64,000 nt of DNA from Bacteroidales bacterium (GCA_017615435.1 JAGAAF010000058.1:6239-70238); one strand, 5' to 3'. Counted from the first letter of the stretch, positions 49,876 to 62,065 are shown. The notes: generated by a model not told the origin, from the letters alone. A program made the numbers and translations.

Positions 49876-52386
49876 ATGGAGAACGAAGAAGTAGAAAAAG
49901 TGCACGGAATTATCGAACCGGTGGAGATTGACCACGAAATGCGGACGGCCTACATCGACTACTCGATGTCGGTTATCGTATCCCGCGCCCTTCCGGACGC
50001 CCGCGACGGTCTGAAGCCCGTGCAGCGCCGCGTCCTTTTCGGAATGGACGGCCTCGGCCTGTCGTTCAGCGGCCAGACTAAGAAGTCTGCCCGTATAGTC
50101 GGCGAGGTCCTCGGTAAGTTCCACCCTCACGGCGACAGCAGCGTGTACGACGCTATGGCGCGTCTCGCCCAGCCGTGGAATCAGCGCTATCCGCTGGTGT
50201 GGGGCCAGGGAAACTTCGGTAGTATGGACGGCGACCCCGTTGCCGCAATGCGATACACCGAAGCGAAGCTGGACAAAATGGCGGACGACGTCCTCGGCGA
50301 CCTCGACAAGGACACTGTAGATTTCACCCTCAATTTCGACGATACCATTATGGAGCCGACCGTCCTTCCGACGAAGGCGCCTCTGCTCCTGCTCAACGGC
50401 TCCGCCGGCATCGCGGTCGGTATGGCCACAAATATGGCCCCGCATAACCTTTCGGAGTGCTGCGACGCCATCTGCGCGTACATTGACAACCCGGAGATCG
50501 ACGTGGAGGGGCTGATGGAGCACATCAAGGGCCCCGATTTCCCGACAGGCGGAATAGTTATGGGCCGTCAGGGCATCGTGGACGCGTACACTACCGGTCG
50601 CGGCAGGGTGGTCCTTCGCGCAAAGGCGGAAATCGAGGAGGATGAGCGTGGGCATCAGGTGATCGTGGTCACTGAGATTCCGTATATGGTGAACAAGGCG
50701 GAGATGATCGCCCGCATAGGCGAGATGATCCGCGACAAGAAGATAGAGGGCATTTCCGACATACGCGAGCTGTCGAACAGGGACGGTATCAGGATCGAGT
50801 TCATCGTCAAGAAGGATGCGAACGCGAACGTGGTGCTCAACACCCTGTACAAGTACACCGCCCTGCAGTCGAGCTTCGCTTTCAACAACGTCGCCCTCGT
50901 GGGCGGCCGCCCGAGGACTCTGTCGCTCAAGGATATGCTCAAGGTGTTCGTGGACTTCCGTCACGAAGTGGTGGTCCGCCGCACGCGTTTCGAGCTTGAA
51001 AAGGCGAAGAAGAGGGCTCACATCGTGGAAGGTTTGCTGAAGGCTATCGACGTCATCGACGATATCGTTCAGATCATCAAGCACTCGAAGAGCGTGGATG
51101 AAGCGAAGGCCGAGCTTATGGCCCGCTTCGATTTCTCCGAGGAGCAGGCGAGCGCCATCGTGGATATGCGTCTGCGTCAGCTCACCGGCCTCGAGAAGGA
51201 GAAGCTCCAGGACGAATTCGACAAGCTCCAGGCCTTCATCGCGGAGTGCGAGGAAATCCTCGGCAGCGAGGAGAAGCAGCTTGCCATCGTCAAGGCGGAG
51301 AGTATGGCATTGAAGGAGAAGTACGGCGATCCCCGCCGCACGGAAATCACCTTCAGCTCGGAGGAATTCAATCCGGAAGACTTCTATGCGGACGAAGATG
51401 TGGTCATCACGATCTCTCACTTCGGTTACATCAAGAGGACTTCTCTTACCGAGTTCCACGTCCAGTCCCGCGGCGGTGTGGGCAAGAAAGCCAGCGCCAC
51501 GAGAGACGAGGACTTCATAGAGCATATCTATGTCGCGAATATGCACAGCACTATGCTCTTCTTCACTGAGAAGGGTATCTGCTACAGGCTCAAGGTCTAC
51601 GAAATTCCGGAAGGAACCAGGACCTCCAAGGGCCGCGCCGTGCAGAATCTGCTCGCGATCGACCAGGACGACAAGATAAAGACTTACCTGAACGCCGCGA
51701 AGATCGAGAGCAGGGAATATACTGATGCCCATTTCGTGGTGCTTATCACCCGCAGCGGTATCATCAAGAGGACCTGCCTTACCGAGTACGCGAACGCCCG
51801 CAGCCGCAACAAGGGCCTTATCGCCATCAATTTCAAAGAGGGCGACGGTTTGCTCGACGCGCTGCTCACCAGCGGCACGGAAGAGATTATGATTGCCGGT
51901 CGCGCAGGCTACTGCGTCCGCTTCGACGAAGAGGATGCCAGGACCCTCGGACGTGCCTCTATGGGCGTACGTGGCATTAATCTTGCGGAAGACGATGTCG
52001 TGGTCGGTGCAATCAGCCGTAATCCTTCTGCGGAAGACGCGCAGAATCACACCGTGCTGGTTGTCAGTGAGAATGGTTACGGAAAACGTTCATATGGAGA
52101 CGATTACCGTCATACGAACCGAGGTGCAAAGGGTGTCCGCACTCTTAACATCACCGAGAAGACGGGCGCTCTGGTAGCCATCAAGAACGTCACCGAGGAG
52201 AACGACTTGATGATAATCACCAAATCCGGCCTCACGATCAGAATGGCGGTCACGGACATCAGGCTTGCAGGCCGTGCGACCCAGGGCGTCAAACTGATCA
52301 ACATCAGGGAGGGAGACAGCATCGCAGCGGTGTCTGTGGTCGCTCACGAGGAGGAAGAGGAAGAAGTACAAACAGTTGAAGAATAA
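49876..52386 (+). CDS. gyrA: DNA gyrase subunit A
   Basis: Breakage-reunion subunit of gyrase. The 836-residue protein has the quinolone region [19 protein letters not shown] with Ser and Asp at the positions equivalent to E. coli 83 and 87 (the susceptible state), the catalytic tyrosine in AMRYTEAKL (Tyr127), a coiled-coil region and a six-bladed C-terminal domain. SRGGVGKKA is the probable GyrA box, which separates it from ParC. The ATG at 49876 fits the start of homology; the frame is open upstream to 49798, before the promoter. Confidence 0.96.
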   Translation: MENEEVEKVHGIIEPVEIDHEMRTAYIDYSMSVIVSRALPDARDGLKPVQRRVLFGMDGLGLSFSGQTKKSARIVGEVLGKFHPHGDSSVYDAMARLAQPWNQRYPLVWGQGNFGSMDGDPVAAMRYTEAKLDKMADDVLGDLDKDTVDFTLNFDDTIMEPTVLPTKAPLLLLNGSAGIAVGMATNMAPHNLSECCDAICAYIDNPEIDVEGLMEHIKGPDFPTGGIVMGRQGIVDAYTTGRGRVVLRAKAEIEEDERGHQVIVVTEIPYMVNKAEMIARIGEMIRDKKIEGISDIRELSNRDGIRIEFIVKKDANANVVLNTLYKYTALQSSFAFNNVALVGGRPRTLSLKDMLKVFVDFRHEVVVRRTRFELEKAKKRAHIVEGLLKAIDVIDDIVQIIKHSKSVDEAKAELMARFDFSEEQASAIVDMRLRQLTGLEKEKLQDEFDKLQAFIAECEEILGSEEKQLAIVKAESMALKEKYGDPRRTEITFSSEEFNPEDFYADEDVVITISHFGYIKRTSLTEFHVQSRGGVGKKASATRDEDFIEHIYVANMHSTMLFFTEKGICYRLKVYEIPEGTRTSKGRAVQNLLAIDQDDKIKTYLNAAKIESREYTDAHFVVLITRSGIIKRTCLTEYANARSRNKGLIAINFKEGDGLLDALLTSGTEEIMIAGRAGYCVRFDEEDARTLGRASMGVRGINLAEDDVVVGAISRNPSAEDAQNHTVLVVSENGYGKRSYGDDYRHTNRGAKGVRTLNITEKTGALVAIKNVTEENDLMIITKSGLTIRMAVTDIRLAGRATQGVKLINIREGDSIAAVSVVAHEEEEEEVQTVEE

Positions 52387-52407
52387 TCAACACTAAAAAC
52401 AAAGAAT

Positions 52408-53733
52408 ATGAAAAGAATCTTTTTAGCGCTCGCGCTCCTGGCTTCGCTGCAGATGGGTTATGCCCAGCAGCAGAACAAGTCGGTCTCGGCAGCAACAAAG
52501 GCCGCTGAGAAGGCAATCGCCGCATCTCAGGATGCGAAGAAGAGCACAAAACTCGCCACCTGGACCAAGCTTGGCAAGGCTTATATCGATGCCTACAACG
52601 CTCCCAGCGGAAACGGCTGGATCGGCGCATCGAGGGCTGACCTTGCTCTCATCCTCGCTGACGACAAACCCGCCTCCGCCGAATATGTGGAGGTGAACGG
52701 ACAGCAGATGCTCAAGGAGACCTACGCCACCCGTGATTATTATTACAATGCCGGCGAGATTCTCCAGCTCATCGTCATCACCGCCCCTATCTTCCCGGAT
52801 GCTCTCGAGAAGGGTGCCGAGGCTTATGCCAAGGCTTACGAGCTCGATGTGAAGGGCAGCAAGAAGAAGGAGATAAGCGAAGGACTCGCTCTCATCGAGA
52901 GTAAACTCGTGGATGAGGCGTACAATGCGTATACCTTCGGCAACCTCGAGAAAGCTTCTTATTATTTCGAGAAGGCAGCCGAGGTTTCGATGCAGGAGCC
53001 TTACGCAAAGGTGGACACCAGCGCCATTTACAACACCGGTCTTACCGCCTGGATGCTCGGTCAGAACGACAGGGCGAAGAAGTTCCTCAATCAGAGCGTG
53101 GAGATTGGCTACTATGGTGAAGAAGGCGACGCCTATGCAAAGCTTGCCGACCTCGCTGACAAAGACGGCGATCAGGAAGCCCGCCAGGCCTATCTGGAGG
53201 AAGCGTTTATGAAGTTCCCTCAGAGCCAGAGCGTTCTTGTCGGCCTCATCAACTTCTACCTCTCATCCGGCGGAAACACCGACCGTCTGTTCGAGCTTAT
53301 CGGAGCAGCCAAGGCCAACGAGCCCGACAATGCTTCGCTCTACTATGTTGAGGGTAACATCTATCTCCAGCTCGAGGATGCCGAGAACGCGCTCAAGGCC
53401 TATAGGCAGTGCGCGGAAATCAATCCCGAGTACGAGTTCGGTTTCATCGGAGAAGGTCAGTACTGGTACAACAAAGCCGTCGACCTCCAGGATGCAGCTG
53501 CGGCCGAGATGGATTACAAGAAGTACGACAAGATTATGGCTGAGTTCGAGCAGGCTCTGAAGAACTGCGTCGAACCGTTCGAGAAGGCTTTCGAGATCAC
53601 CAAGGAAGACAATATCAAAGTCGCGGTGAGCGAGTACCTTAAGAACGCCTGCTACCGCTTCTCTTACGATGATCCCGTGTACAAGGAGAAGTACGACAAA
53701 TACGACGCGATCGTCAAGGCTGCAAGGCAGTAA
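52408..53733 (+). CDS. Exported TPR-repeat protein
   Basis: A 441-residue protein with a signal peptide (MKRIFLALALLASLQMGYAQ) and several TPR-like helix pairs, for example EEGDAYAKLADLADKDGDQEARQAYLEEAFMKFP (in part: AYLEEAFMKFPQSQSV), YYVEGNIYLQLEDAENALKAY and GEGQYWYNKAVDLQ. It is probably a periplasmic scaffold. A TPR protein after gyrA is common in Bacteroidetes. The last 20 bp overlap the convergent phoH gene. Confidence 0.85.
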   Translation: MKRIFLALALLASLQMGYAQQQNKSVSAATKAAEKAIAASQDAKKSTKLATWTKLGKAYIDAYNAPSGNGWIGASRADLALILADDKPASAEYVEVNGQQMLKETYATRDYYYNAGEILQLIVITAPIFPDALEKGAEAYAKAYELDVKGSKKKEISEGLALIESKLVDEAYNAYTFGNLEKASYYFEKAAEVSMQEPYAKVDTSAIYNTGLTAWMLGQNDRAKKFLNQSVEIGYYGEEGDAYAKLADLADKDGDQEARQAYLEEAFMKFPQSQSVLVGLINFYLSSGGNTDRLFELIGAAKANEPDNASLYYVEGNIYLQLEDAENALKAYRQCAEINPEYEFGFIGEGQYWYNKAVDLQDAAAAEMDYKKYDKIMAEFEQALKNCVEPFEKAFEITKEDNIKVAVSEYLKNACYRFSYDDPVYKEKYDKYDAIVKAARQ

Positions 53734-54646
53734 CGATCTTTCCCACCAAAGGGTGTCGCACTATATCTTCGTTTCCGAAGGTGATGGTTGCGACACCTTT
53801 TATTTTTGAGAGCTTCTCTACGGCCTTCTCAAGTCCGCTGTCTTCGCGGTTGGGAAGGTCGATTTGCGATGTGTCGCCGGTGACTATGAACTTGGCCTCG
53901 CAGCCCATACGGGTGAGGAACATCTTGAGCTGGCCCATATTCGTGTTCTGAGCCTCGTCGAGTATGACGCAGGCCCTGTCCAGGGTACGGCCGCGCATAT
54001 AGGCCAGAGGCGCAATCTGTATTGTTCCGTCCTGCATAAATTCCTGGAGCTTCTTCGGCGGGATCATATCTCCCAGCGCGTCGTAGAGTGGCTGCAGATA
54101 CGGATCGAGCTTTTCCTTGAGGTCTCCGGGCAGGAAGCCGAGGCGCTCGCCGGCCTCCACGGCGGGGCGGGTGAGTATGATGCGCCTGATCTCGCGGTTC
54201 TTCAGCGCGCGCACGGCCAGGGCTATGGCGATGTAGGTCTTGCCCGTGCCGGCGGGGCCGAGGGCGAAGATGAGGTCGTTGTCGAAATAGGCTTTCACCA
54301 GTTCCTGCTGGCGGGCATTGCGGGCGCGGATGGGCTTGCCTTCGGTGTTGTGTACGATGATGGCCTCTCCGCTGAGCTTAAAGCTCTCGGGGGAAGATTC
54401 ACCGTCGAAGATGTCCTCCACGTCATAGATCGTGAGGTTCATCTTGTGATGGCGTTTTTCGATCAGGGCTCCGAGTTTCTGGTTGAACTCCTCGATGTCC
54501 GCGGGTTTGCCGTCAAGGATGAGTTCGTCGCCTCTTGCGACCACCTTAAGCGTGGGAAAATAAGAACAGAATTCTTCGAGGATTTTGTTGCCGACGCCGT
54601 ACAGACCGACGGGATCGACGCCTTCGAGCTTGATCGTTTTCTTCAT
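53714..54646 (-). CDS. PhoH family P-loop ATPase
   Basis: A 310-residue PhoH-like protein with Walker A ALGPAGTGKTYIAIALAV, RPAVEAGERLGFLPGD and Walker B-type CVILDEAQNTNMGQLKMFLTR (in part: ILDEAQNTNMGQLKMF), and an N-terminal KH-like region (KTIKLEGVDPVGLYGVGN). PhoH proteins are cytoplasmic ATPases linked to RNA metabolism. The start follows a promoter box by 4 nt. Confidence 0.93.
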   Translation of the reverse strand: MKKTIKLEGVDPVGLYGVGNKILEEFCSYFPTLKVVARGDELILDGKPADIEEFNQKLGALIEKRHHKMNLTIYDVEDIFDGESSPESFKLSGEAIIVHNTEGKPIRARNARQQELVKAYFDNDLIFALGPAGTGKTYIAIALAVRALKNREIRRIILTRPAVEAGERLGFLPGDLKEKLDPYLQPLYDALGDMIPPKKLQEFMQDGTIQIAPLAYMRGRTLDRACVILDEAQNTNMGQLKMFLTRMGCEAKFIVTGDTSQIDLPNREDSGLEKAVEKLSKIKGVATITFGNEDIVRHPLVGKIVTALQP

Positions 54647-54650
54647 AGTA

Positions 54651-54658
54651 CAAATATA
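54651..54658 (-). promoter_or_regulatory. -7 promoter box for phoH
   Basis: On the minus strand TATATTTG lies 4 nt before the ATG at 54646, predicting a leaderless transcript. Confidence 0.6.
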
Positions 54659-54685
54659 GGTATTTTATTTTGTCGGCAAACTTGT

Positions 54686-54693
54686 TAAATTTG
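54686..54693 (+). promoter_or_regulatory. -7 promoter box for the SPOR lipoprotein gene
   Basis: TAAATTTG (TAnnTTTG), 31 nt before the ATG at 54725. Confidence 0.6.
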
Positions 54694-54724
54694 TGGGTTG
54701 TAGAAAATCATAATAATTAACCAT

Positions 54725-55459
54725 ATGAAAAAGATTACTACCATTGCCTTAGTCGCTGCGCTCGCACTTATGGTGTCCGGCTGCGATTTCATCCGTCAGA
54801 TTGCCGGCCGTCCCACTTCCGATCAGATCGAAGCTATGGACGCCGCAGAGGTCGTCGAGATCGACGCCCCTGCAGATTCGCTCTGCTGCGCCGACAGCCT
54901 CTGCTGCGCTGACAGTCTCTGCTGCAAAGATTCCCTTTGTTGCAAAGGTATGCCTTGCGATTCCTGCAAGACGGAAAAATGTGCTGAGAAAGCCTGCGAG
55001 ATGCAGTGCGAAGAGAAATGTGAGCCGGTGGCGGAACCGGAGCCTGTCGTGGAGGCAGTTCCCGTGGAGAAGCCTGCCCCTGTGGCAAAGCCCGCACCCG
55101 CACCGAAGCCCGCAGCCAAGCCCGCCCCGAAGGCAAAGCCCGCTCCGGCCGCGAAACCTGCGCCCAAGGCAGCTCCCAAGGCCGCCCGCGTGTTCCCCGG
55201 ACCCGTCTGCAAGAAGGCCGTTCTGGAGAACAAGTACTATGTGGTTATCGGCGCTTTCGCCAAGGGAGAGAACGTTACCGCTCAGGTCAGAAGGGCGGAG
55301 AAGGCCGGTTACAAGACCGTGACCATCCCGTTCAGCAACTGCCTCACCGCCGTGGCTGTGAACCCGACGGACAACAGGGCTGAAGCTCTCAAGACCCTCG
55401 ACGAAATCAAAACGAAGAAATTCTGCCCCGCGGACGCTTACGTCCTTGTGGTCAAGTAA
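54725..55459 (+). CDS. SPOR-domain lipoprotein with cysteine-pair and Lys-Pro-Ala repeats
   Basis: A 244-residue lipoprotein (signal MKKITTIALVAALALMVSGC, lipid anchor Cys20). After a short linker come four hexapeptide units DSLCCx (~51-74) and further cysteines (PCDSCK, EKCAEKACEMQCEEKC), then a long proline/alanine/lysine stretch (~110-155) able to span the periplasm, and a C-terminal SPOR-like domain (~165-244: KYYVVIGAFAKGENVTAQVRRAEKAGY, in part YYVVIGAFAKGENV) that binds denuded peptidoglycan. Eighteen of 244 residues are cysteine. Metal binding or disulfide cross-linking is a guess. It precedes leuS by 16 bp. Confidence 0.85.
   Translation: MKKITTIALVAALALMVSGCDFIRQIAGRPTSDQIEAMDAAEVVEIDAPADSLCCADSLCCADSLCCKDSLCCKGMPCDSCKTEKCAEKACEMQCEEKCEPVAEPEPVVEAVPVEKPAPVAKPAPAPKPAAKPAPKAKPAPAAKPAPKAAPKAARVFPGPVCKKAVLENKYYVVIGAFAKGENVTAQVRRAEKAGYKTVTIPFSNCLTAVAVNPTDNRAEALKTLDEIKTKKFCPADAYVLVVK
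54875..54946 (+). repeat. Four tandem 18-nt units encoding DSLCCx
   Basis: Four in-frame 18-nt units encode DSLCC plus A, A, K, K. Synonymous differences between units (gattcg/gacagc/gacagt/gattcc) show that the repeat is not a very recent expansion and that the peptide has been kept. Confidence 0.85.
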
Positions 55460-55475
55460 GAAGCAGTAGTTAGTA

Positions 55476-58204
<2,729 letters not shown>

Positions 58205-58205
<1 letters not shown>

Positions 58206-59152
58206 TGAAACCTTCGAAGGTTAGTTTACTCATCCAGGATTACCTGATCATCACCCTGGCGTGTTTCATTTTTGCCTGGTGCTGGGAAGGATTTATGATT
58301 CCCTGCGGGATGTCCGCCGGCGGAATGATGGGTCTTTCGACCATCATCCAGTATGCTACGGGAGGCCTTATTCCGGCGCAGTACACGTATATGGGCATAA
58401 ACGTGCTGCTCATAGTAGTCGCCGTTTTCGCGATGGGCATAGGCTTCGGCTTCAAGACCATATACGCCATCATTATGTCCACCGTGGCGATGCAGATTAT
58501 CGCCAGCATCCCCGGGCTTCAGTGCCTTCCCGGACATTTCTTCTATGTGAAGGACACTTTGCTTGTTCCCGTGATTGCGGGTACCCTGGAAGCCACGGGC
58601 CTTGGCCTCGTAATCCGTTTCGGCGGAAGCACGGGAGGCACGGACATAGTGGCCATTATGATCAACAAGTACTATCCGGTGCAGCTGAGCGTGGTGTTCC
58701 TCATCACGGACCTTATCACGGTGGCTTTGCTGCTCTTCCTCCCGGACAAGACCTTCACGGACGCCACTTACGGTGTGGTGGAGATAGTTATCTTCAACCT
58801 GCTGATCGACGATATCGTGAGCGGCCACAAGTCTTCGTTCCAGCTGATGGTCTTCTCGGAGAAGTATCAGGAGATAGCTGACCATATTATCCACAATCTG
58901 GAGAGGGGAGTGACGGTGCTCAAGGCTCAAGGCTGGTACACCAGGAAAGAGAAGAACGTGCTGCTGATACTCATCAACCGCCGCGAGTTCTCTTCCCTGA
59001 TGAAGGAAATAAAGGCTATCGACCCTCGGGCATTTATGTCGGTTTCGGCGACCAAGAGCGTCTATGGCGAAGGCTTCGAGGAAATCAAGGGCGGTGCGGA
59101 TGATGCGAAAGCCCTCATAAACAAAGGAAAGAAGAATGAATCTAAACACTAA
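58205..59152 (+). CDS. YitT family membrane protein, copy 1 (DUF161/DUF2179)
   Basis: A 315-residue protein with five or six membrane helices in the first ~210 residues (AGGMMGLSTIIQYATGG, RFGGSTGGTDIVAIMINKY) and a C-terminal DUF2179 domain (LERGVTVLKAQGWYTRKEKNVLLILINRREF, in part GVTVLKAQGWYTRKEK). Function is unsettled. It overlaps leuS by 1 bp and its paralogue by 17 bp. Confidence 0.9.
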
Positions 59153-60074
59153 AAAAATACTGGTCGGAGTCAAGGAGTACGGACTCATCACCTTCGGTAT
59201 CCTGTGCTACGTTCTCGGGTGGAGCATTTTTCTGGTGCCCAACCACCTCGTGGGCGGCGGAGTAACCGGTATCGCTTCCATCGTCCAGTACGCGACTCAC
59301 GGTTTCATCAAGATGGGTTACACCTACTTCGCCCTGAACGTGATATTGCTGATCATAGCACTGCTTACTTTAGGACGCAACTTCGGGGTTAAGACGGTCT
59401 ATGCGATTGTTATAGCGTCAGTAGGACTGAACGTCTTCCAGGATATTATTCCGACTCCTTTCATCGAGGAGATCGCTCTGGCCAACGGCAAACTGATGAG
59501 CACCATTATGGGTGCCATCCTGGTGGGCTTTGGAATAGGCCTTACAATGTCGCAGGGAGGAAGCACGGGCGGAACGGATATTATCGCTCTCGTGGTGAAC
59601 AAATATCGCAATGTGTCTCCCGGAAGGATGGTCCTCATTACTGATGCTATTATCATCCTCTCTTCGCTGCTCGTTCCTTCGTACGGCTCGGACGGCCAGG
59701 CTCTTCCGCTCGTGGAAAAGATTACGACTGTCGTTTATGGCTTCGTGCTGATTACCCTTGTCTCGACCGTGCTGGATCTTACGATTCAGGGCTCGCGCCA
59801 GAGCGTCCAGCTTTTCGTCCTCTCGAAGCACTATCGCGAGATTGCCGATATGATTACGGAGAATCTCCATCGCGGAGTGACCGTTCTCGACGGAAAAGGC
59901 TGGTACACCAAGGAAAATACCGAGGTTCTGATGGTTATCACCCGCAAGTACGACCTCAATGTACTTTTGCGCGAAATCAAGAGAATCGACCCGAACGCAT
60001 TCCTCTCTGTGTCGTCTGTAACTGGTGTATACGGAAAAGGCTTCGAGTCAATCAAAGGTGGACGAAAAAAATAA
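59136..60074 (+). CDS. YitT family membrane protein, copy 2 (DUF161/DUF2179)
   Basis: A 312-residue paralogue of the preceding gene with the same layout (GGGVTGIASIVQYATHG, SQGGSTGGTDIIALVVNKYR, GVTVLDGKGWYTKENTEVL). The two are clearly diverged, so the duplication is old. They may form a heteromeric complex. The gene ends just before a strong terminator. Confidence 0.9.
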   Translation: MNLNTKKILVGVKEYGLITFGILCYVLGWSIFLVPNHLVGGGVTGIASIVQYATHGFIKMGYTYFALNVILLIIALLTLGRNFGVKTVYAIVIASVGLNVFQDIIPTPFIEEIALANGKLMSTIMGAILVGFGIGLTMSQGGSTGGTDIIALVVNKYRNVSPGRMVLITDAIIILSSLLVPSYGSDGQALPLVEKITTVVYGFVLITLVSTVLDLTIQGSRQSVQLFVLSKHYREIADMITENLHRGVTVLDGKGWYTKENTEVLMVITRKYDLNVLLREIKRIDPNAFLSVSSVTGVYGKGFESIKGGRKK

Positions 60075-60110
60075 TTTTCAGTTTTTTCCGTCACAAAAGA
60101 TTAAATCAGT

Positions 60111-60142
60111 CCCACCACACAGTATTGTGGCGGGATTTTTTT
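60111..60142 (+). terminator. Rho-independent terminator after the leuS-YitT group
   Basis: CCCaCCACA and TGTGGcGGG form a GC-rich stem around CAGTAT, followed by ATTTTTTT. It ends the SPOR-leuS-YitT-YitT transcript. Confidence 0.85.
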
Positions 60143-60144
60143 AA

Positions 60145-60152
60145 TATATTTG
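60145..60152 (+). promoter_or_regulatory. -7 promoter box for the AraC-type gene
   Basis: TATATTTG directly follows the terminator and lies 22 nt before the ATG at 60175. Confidence 0.65.
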
Positions 60153-60174
60153 CCCCGAACCAACAATAGAAACT

Positions 60175-60651
60175 ATGAATCTGTTCGCGTTTTTCAAAAG
60201 GCGCAAGCCCTTGCTCCCTCCCCGTCCGGTATCTCCCGATTACTCATATTTGGAAGACAATGCTCCCCAGATGACGAAGCTTTATTCGAGAGTCCTCGCG
60301 CTGATGGATGAGAAGAAGCCGTGGCTGGACGGAGATTTCTGCATCGGGCAGCTGGCGAAGCGTCTTTTCTGTAACAGGGCCTTTCTGTCCAGGACAATAA
60401 ACATATGTTCGGGCCGCAACTTCCGCTGGCTCGTGAACTATTATCGTATAGTCTATGCTTCTGACCTGATGCGAAAGGATCCCCATATGAAGATAGAGGA
60501 AGTGGCGAAGCTGTCCGGCTTCAACACTCTCCCTACTTTCAATTCTTCCTTTAAACTGATGATGAAGGAGCGCCCGAGCGAGTATATGGCCCGCGTTCGA
60601 GGGGCTGTTATTCCGCGATTCCCTTCCAGGTGGAGGGCACTTCGGCCGTGA
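60175..60651 (+). CDS. AraC-type helix-turn-helix regulator (DNA-binding domain only)
   Basis: A 158-residue protein whose residues ~55-145 form an AraC double HTH: FCIGQLAKRLFCNRAFLSRTI, then MKIEEVAKLSGFNTLPTFNSSFKLMMKERPSEY (in part: EEVAKLSGFNTLPTFNSSFK). The N-terminal ~50 residues are short and basic with no sensor domain, like the cytoplasmic tail of the larger membrane regulators of Bacteroidetes. The last 44 bp overlap the convergent pseudouridine synthase gene. Confidence 0.87.
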   Translation: MNLFAFFKRRKPLLPPRPVSPDYSYLEDNAPQMTKLYSRVLALMDEKKPWLDGDFCIGQLAKRLFCNRAFLSRTINICSGRNFRWLVNYYRIVYASDLMRKDPHMKIEEVAKLSGFNTLPTFNSSFKLMMKERPSEYMARVRGAVIPRFPSRWRALRP

Positions 60652-61318
60652 TGGTGAGGGGCTCTTTTCTCACCGGGTGGATGAAGCTGATGCTTCTGGC
60701 GTGGAGACAGATGCCTCCGTCGGGATTGGATCTGGGCGATCCGTACTTCAGGTCGCCCTTGATGGGGCAGCCCAGATGGCTCAACTGACAGCGTATCTGG
60801 TGATGACGGCCGGTAAGCAGCTGGACCTCGACCAGATGATAGCGGTCGGTGCTGCGAAGATATTTATAGTTGAGTTTGGCCAGTTTGGCTCCGTTCCGCC
60901 CTTCCGGGACGATATAGGATTTGTTCTGCTTCTCGTTCCTGATCAGCCAGTCCTCGAGGTGACCCTCGGCGGGTTCTGGTTTCGAGCAGCATAGCGCCCA
61001 ATAAGTCTTGTGCGCCTCCGAGGTGCGGAAAGATTCGCACAGGCGGCTCAGGGCCTTGGATGTCTTGGCAAATACGCACACTCCGCTTACCGGGCGGTCC
61101 AGCCTGTGCGGCACGCCCATAAACACCTGCCCCGGCTTGTCGTCGCGCGCGGCGATGTAGGCCTTCAGAGTCTCGGCCAGGCATTCGTCGCCCGTCTTGT
61201 CGCCCTGGACTATCTCCCCGACCTTCTTGTTGACGACGATCAGGTGGTTATCTTCAAAAAGAATCCGGGACTCAAGGTCCCGGATCTCATTGTCTGTAAG
61301 TGTGCGGTATTGAGCCAC
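60608..61318 (-). CDS. RluA-family RNA pseudouridine synthase
   Basis: A 236-residue pseudouridine synthase with the catalytic motif PHRLDRPVSGV (aspartate in HRLD), ALCCSKPEPAEG, LLTGRHHQIRCQLSHLGCPIKGDLKYG (in part: GRHHQIRCQLSHLGCPI) and LHARSISFIHP. The RNA target cannot be fixed. The frame extends upstream to 61423 inside the OmpA-like gene; the GTG at 61318, 2 bp after that gene's stop, is preferred and gives a normal N-terminus. No N-terminal S4 domain is present. Confidence 0.87.
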   Translation of the reverse strand: MAQYRTLTDNEIRDLESRILFEDNHLIVVNKKVGEIVQGDKTGDECLAETLKAYIAARDDKPGQVFMGVPHRLDRPVSGVCVFAKTSKALSRLCESFRTSEAHKTYWALCCSKPEPAEGHLEDWLIRNEKQNKSYIVPEGRNGAKLAKLNYKYLRSTDRYHLVEVQLLTGRHHQIRCQLSHLGCPIKGDLKYGSPRSNPDGGICLHARSISFIHPVRKEPLTITAEVPSTWKGIAE

Positions 61319-61320
61319 AA

Positions 61321-61950
61321 TTACTTGATGCTGACGTTTACGCGCTTCTGGTCGCCGTCGGTCTTGCGGGGCTTGTCGGCCACCTTGACGTTCCTGGCGG
61401 GAACCTGCTTTGCGTAGAGCCAAGCCCTTACGAGGTTGGCACGTTCGACTGCGATAGCGGCATTGTAATCAGCTTTGCTGCATCCTTCGGGAGCGGCTTT
61501 GGTTCCATCATTGGAATAGGCCTCGATGAGGATGACCGACTTCTTGTCGGAAGCGTTCCACACGTCGAGGAAAGCCTGGAGAGCTCCCTTGGCGTCCTCT
61601 GAAAGTGAGCACTGCTCGTCGGCATAGAGAAGGCCGGCGGTAGGGACTGCGAAGCTGGTAGCTCCGTATGCGGTTGCCTTCTTCGCCTCTGCGAGAGCCT
61701 GGGCATAAGCCTCTGCTCCGTCGGCGACAGTCTCGCTTGCTGAAAGAGCCACATCCTCGGTAACTTCGAAGGTGAGGGCTGCAAGTCTTGCGGCCTCTTC
61801 CTCGGCGGCTTTCTGGCGGGCTGCCTCCTCGGCTGCTGCCTTTGCTGCTGCCTCAGCGGCTGCTTTCTTCTTCTTGGACTGGCAGGACGATGCGCCCACT
61901 ACTACAAGCGCTGCAAGGGCTGCCACTTTGATAATGTTGTACAGTTTCAT
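61321..61950 (-). CDS. OmpA-like lipoprotein with Ala/Glu/Lys-rich coiled coil
   Basis: A 209-residue predicted lipoprotein (MKLYNIIKVAALAALVVVGASSC, anchor Cys23). Residues ~25-60 are an alanine/lysine/glutamate helix likely to form a coiled coil like Lpp. The C-terminal ~100 residues resemble an OmpA peptidoglycan-binding domain (VILIEAYSNDGTK, AIAVERANLVRAWLYAKQVPARNV, KRVNVSI), though the peptidoglycan-contact residues are not all clear. It is 2 bp upstream of the pseudouridine synthase gene. A weak -7 box (TATCTTCG, 61997-62004, minus strand) lies upstream. Confidence 0.75.
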   Translation of the reverse strand: MKLYNIIKVAALAALVVVGASSCQSKKKKAAAEAAAKAAAEEAARQKAAEEEAARLAALTFEVTEDVALSASETVADGAEAYAQALAEAKKATAYGATSFAVPTAGLLYADEQCSLSEDAKGALQAFLDVWNASDKKSVILIEAYSNDGTKAAPEGCSKADYNAAIAVERANLVRAWLYAKQVPARNVKVADKPRKTDGDQKRVNVSIK

Positions 61951-62040
61951 AATATGTGTGTGTTTATATTTTACTCGAACTAATCGTTAATCGCTGCGAA
62001 GATAATGATTTTCCGTTTTATTTCAAAAAAATATTAATTG

Positions 62041-62053
62041 TGACAAATTGTCA
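62041..62053. promoter_or_regulatory. Palindrome upstream of dnaK, candidate operator
   Basis: TGACAA-A-TTGTCA is a 13-bp inverted repeat with perfect 6-bp arms, about 90 bp before the dnaK start. It probably binds a dimeric regulator of the heat-shock response; no regulator gene is nearby. Confidence 0.55.
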
Positions 62054-62065
62054 GAAATGCGAGGG

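Noticed and set aside
49834..52050. A 738-codon open frame on the minus strand
   Set aside because: Antisense to gyrA; the composition is that of a reverse-complemented gene and no motif is present.
54875..54946. A short tandem array that might be a CRISPR
   Set aside because: The 18-nt units are contiguous, lie in frame in a lipoprotein gene and have no spacers.
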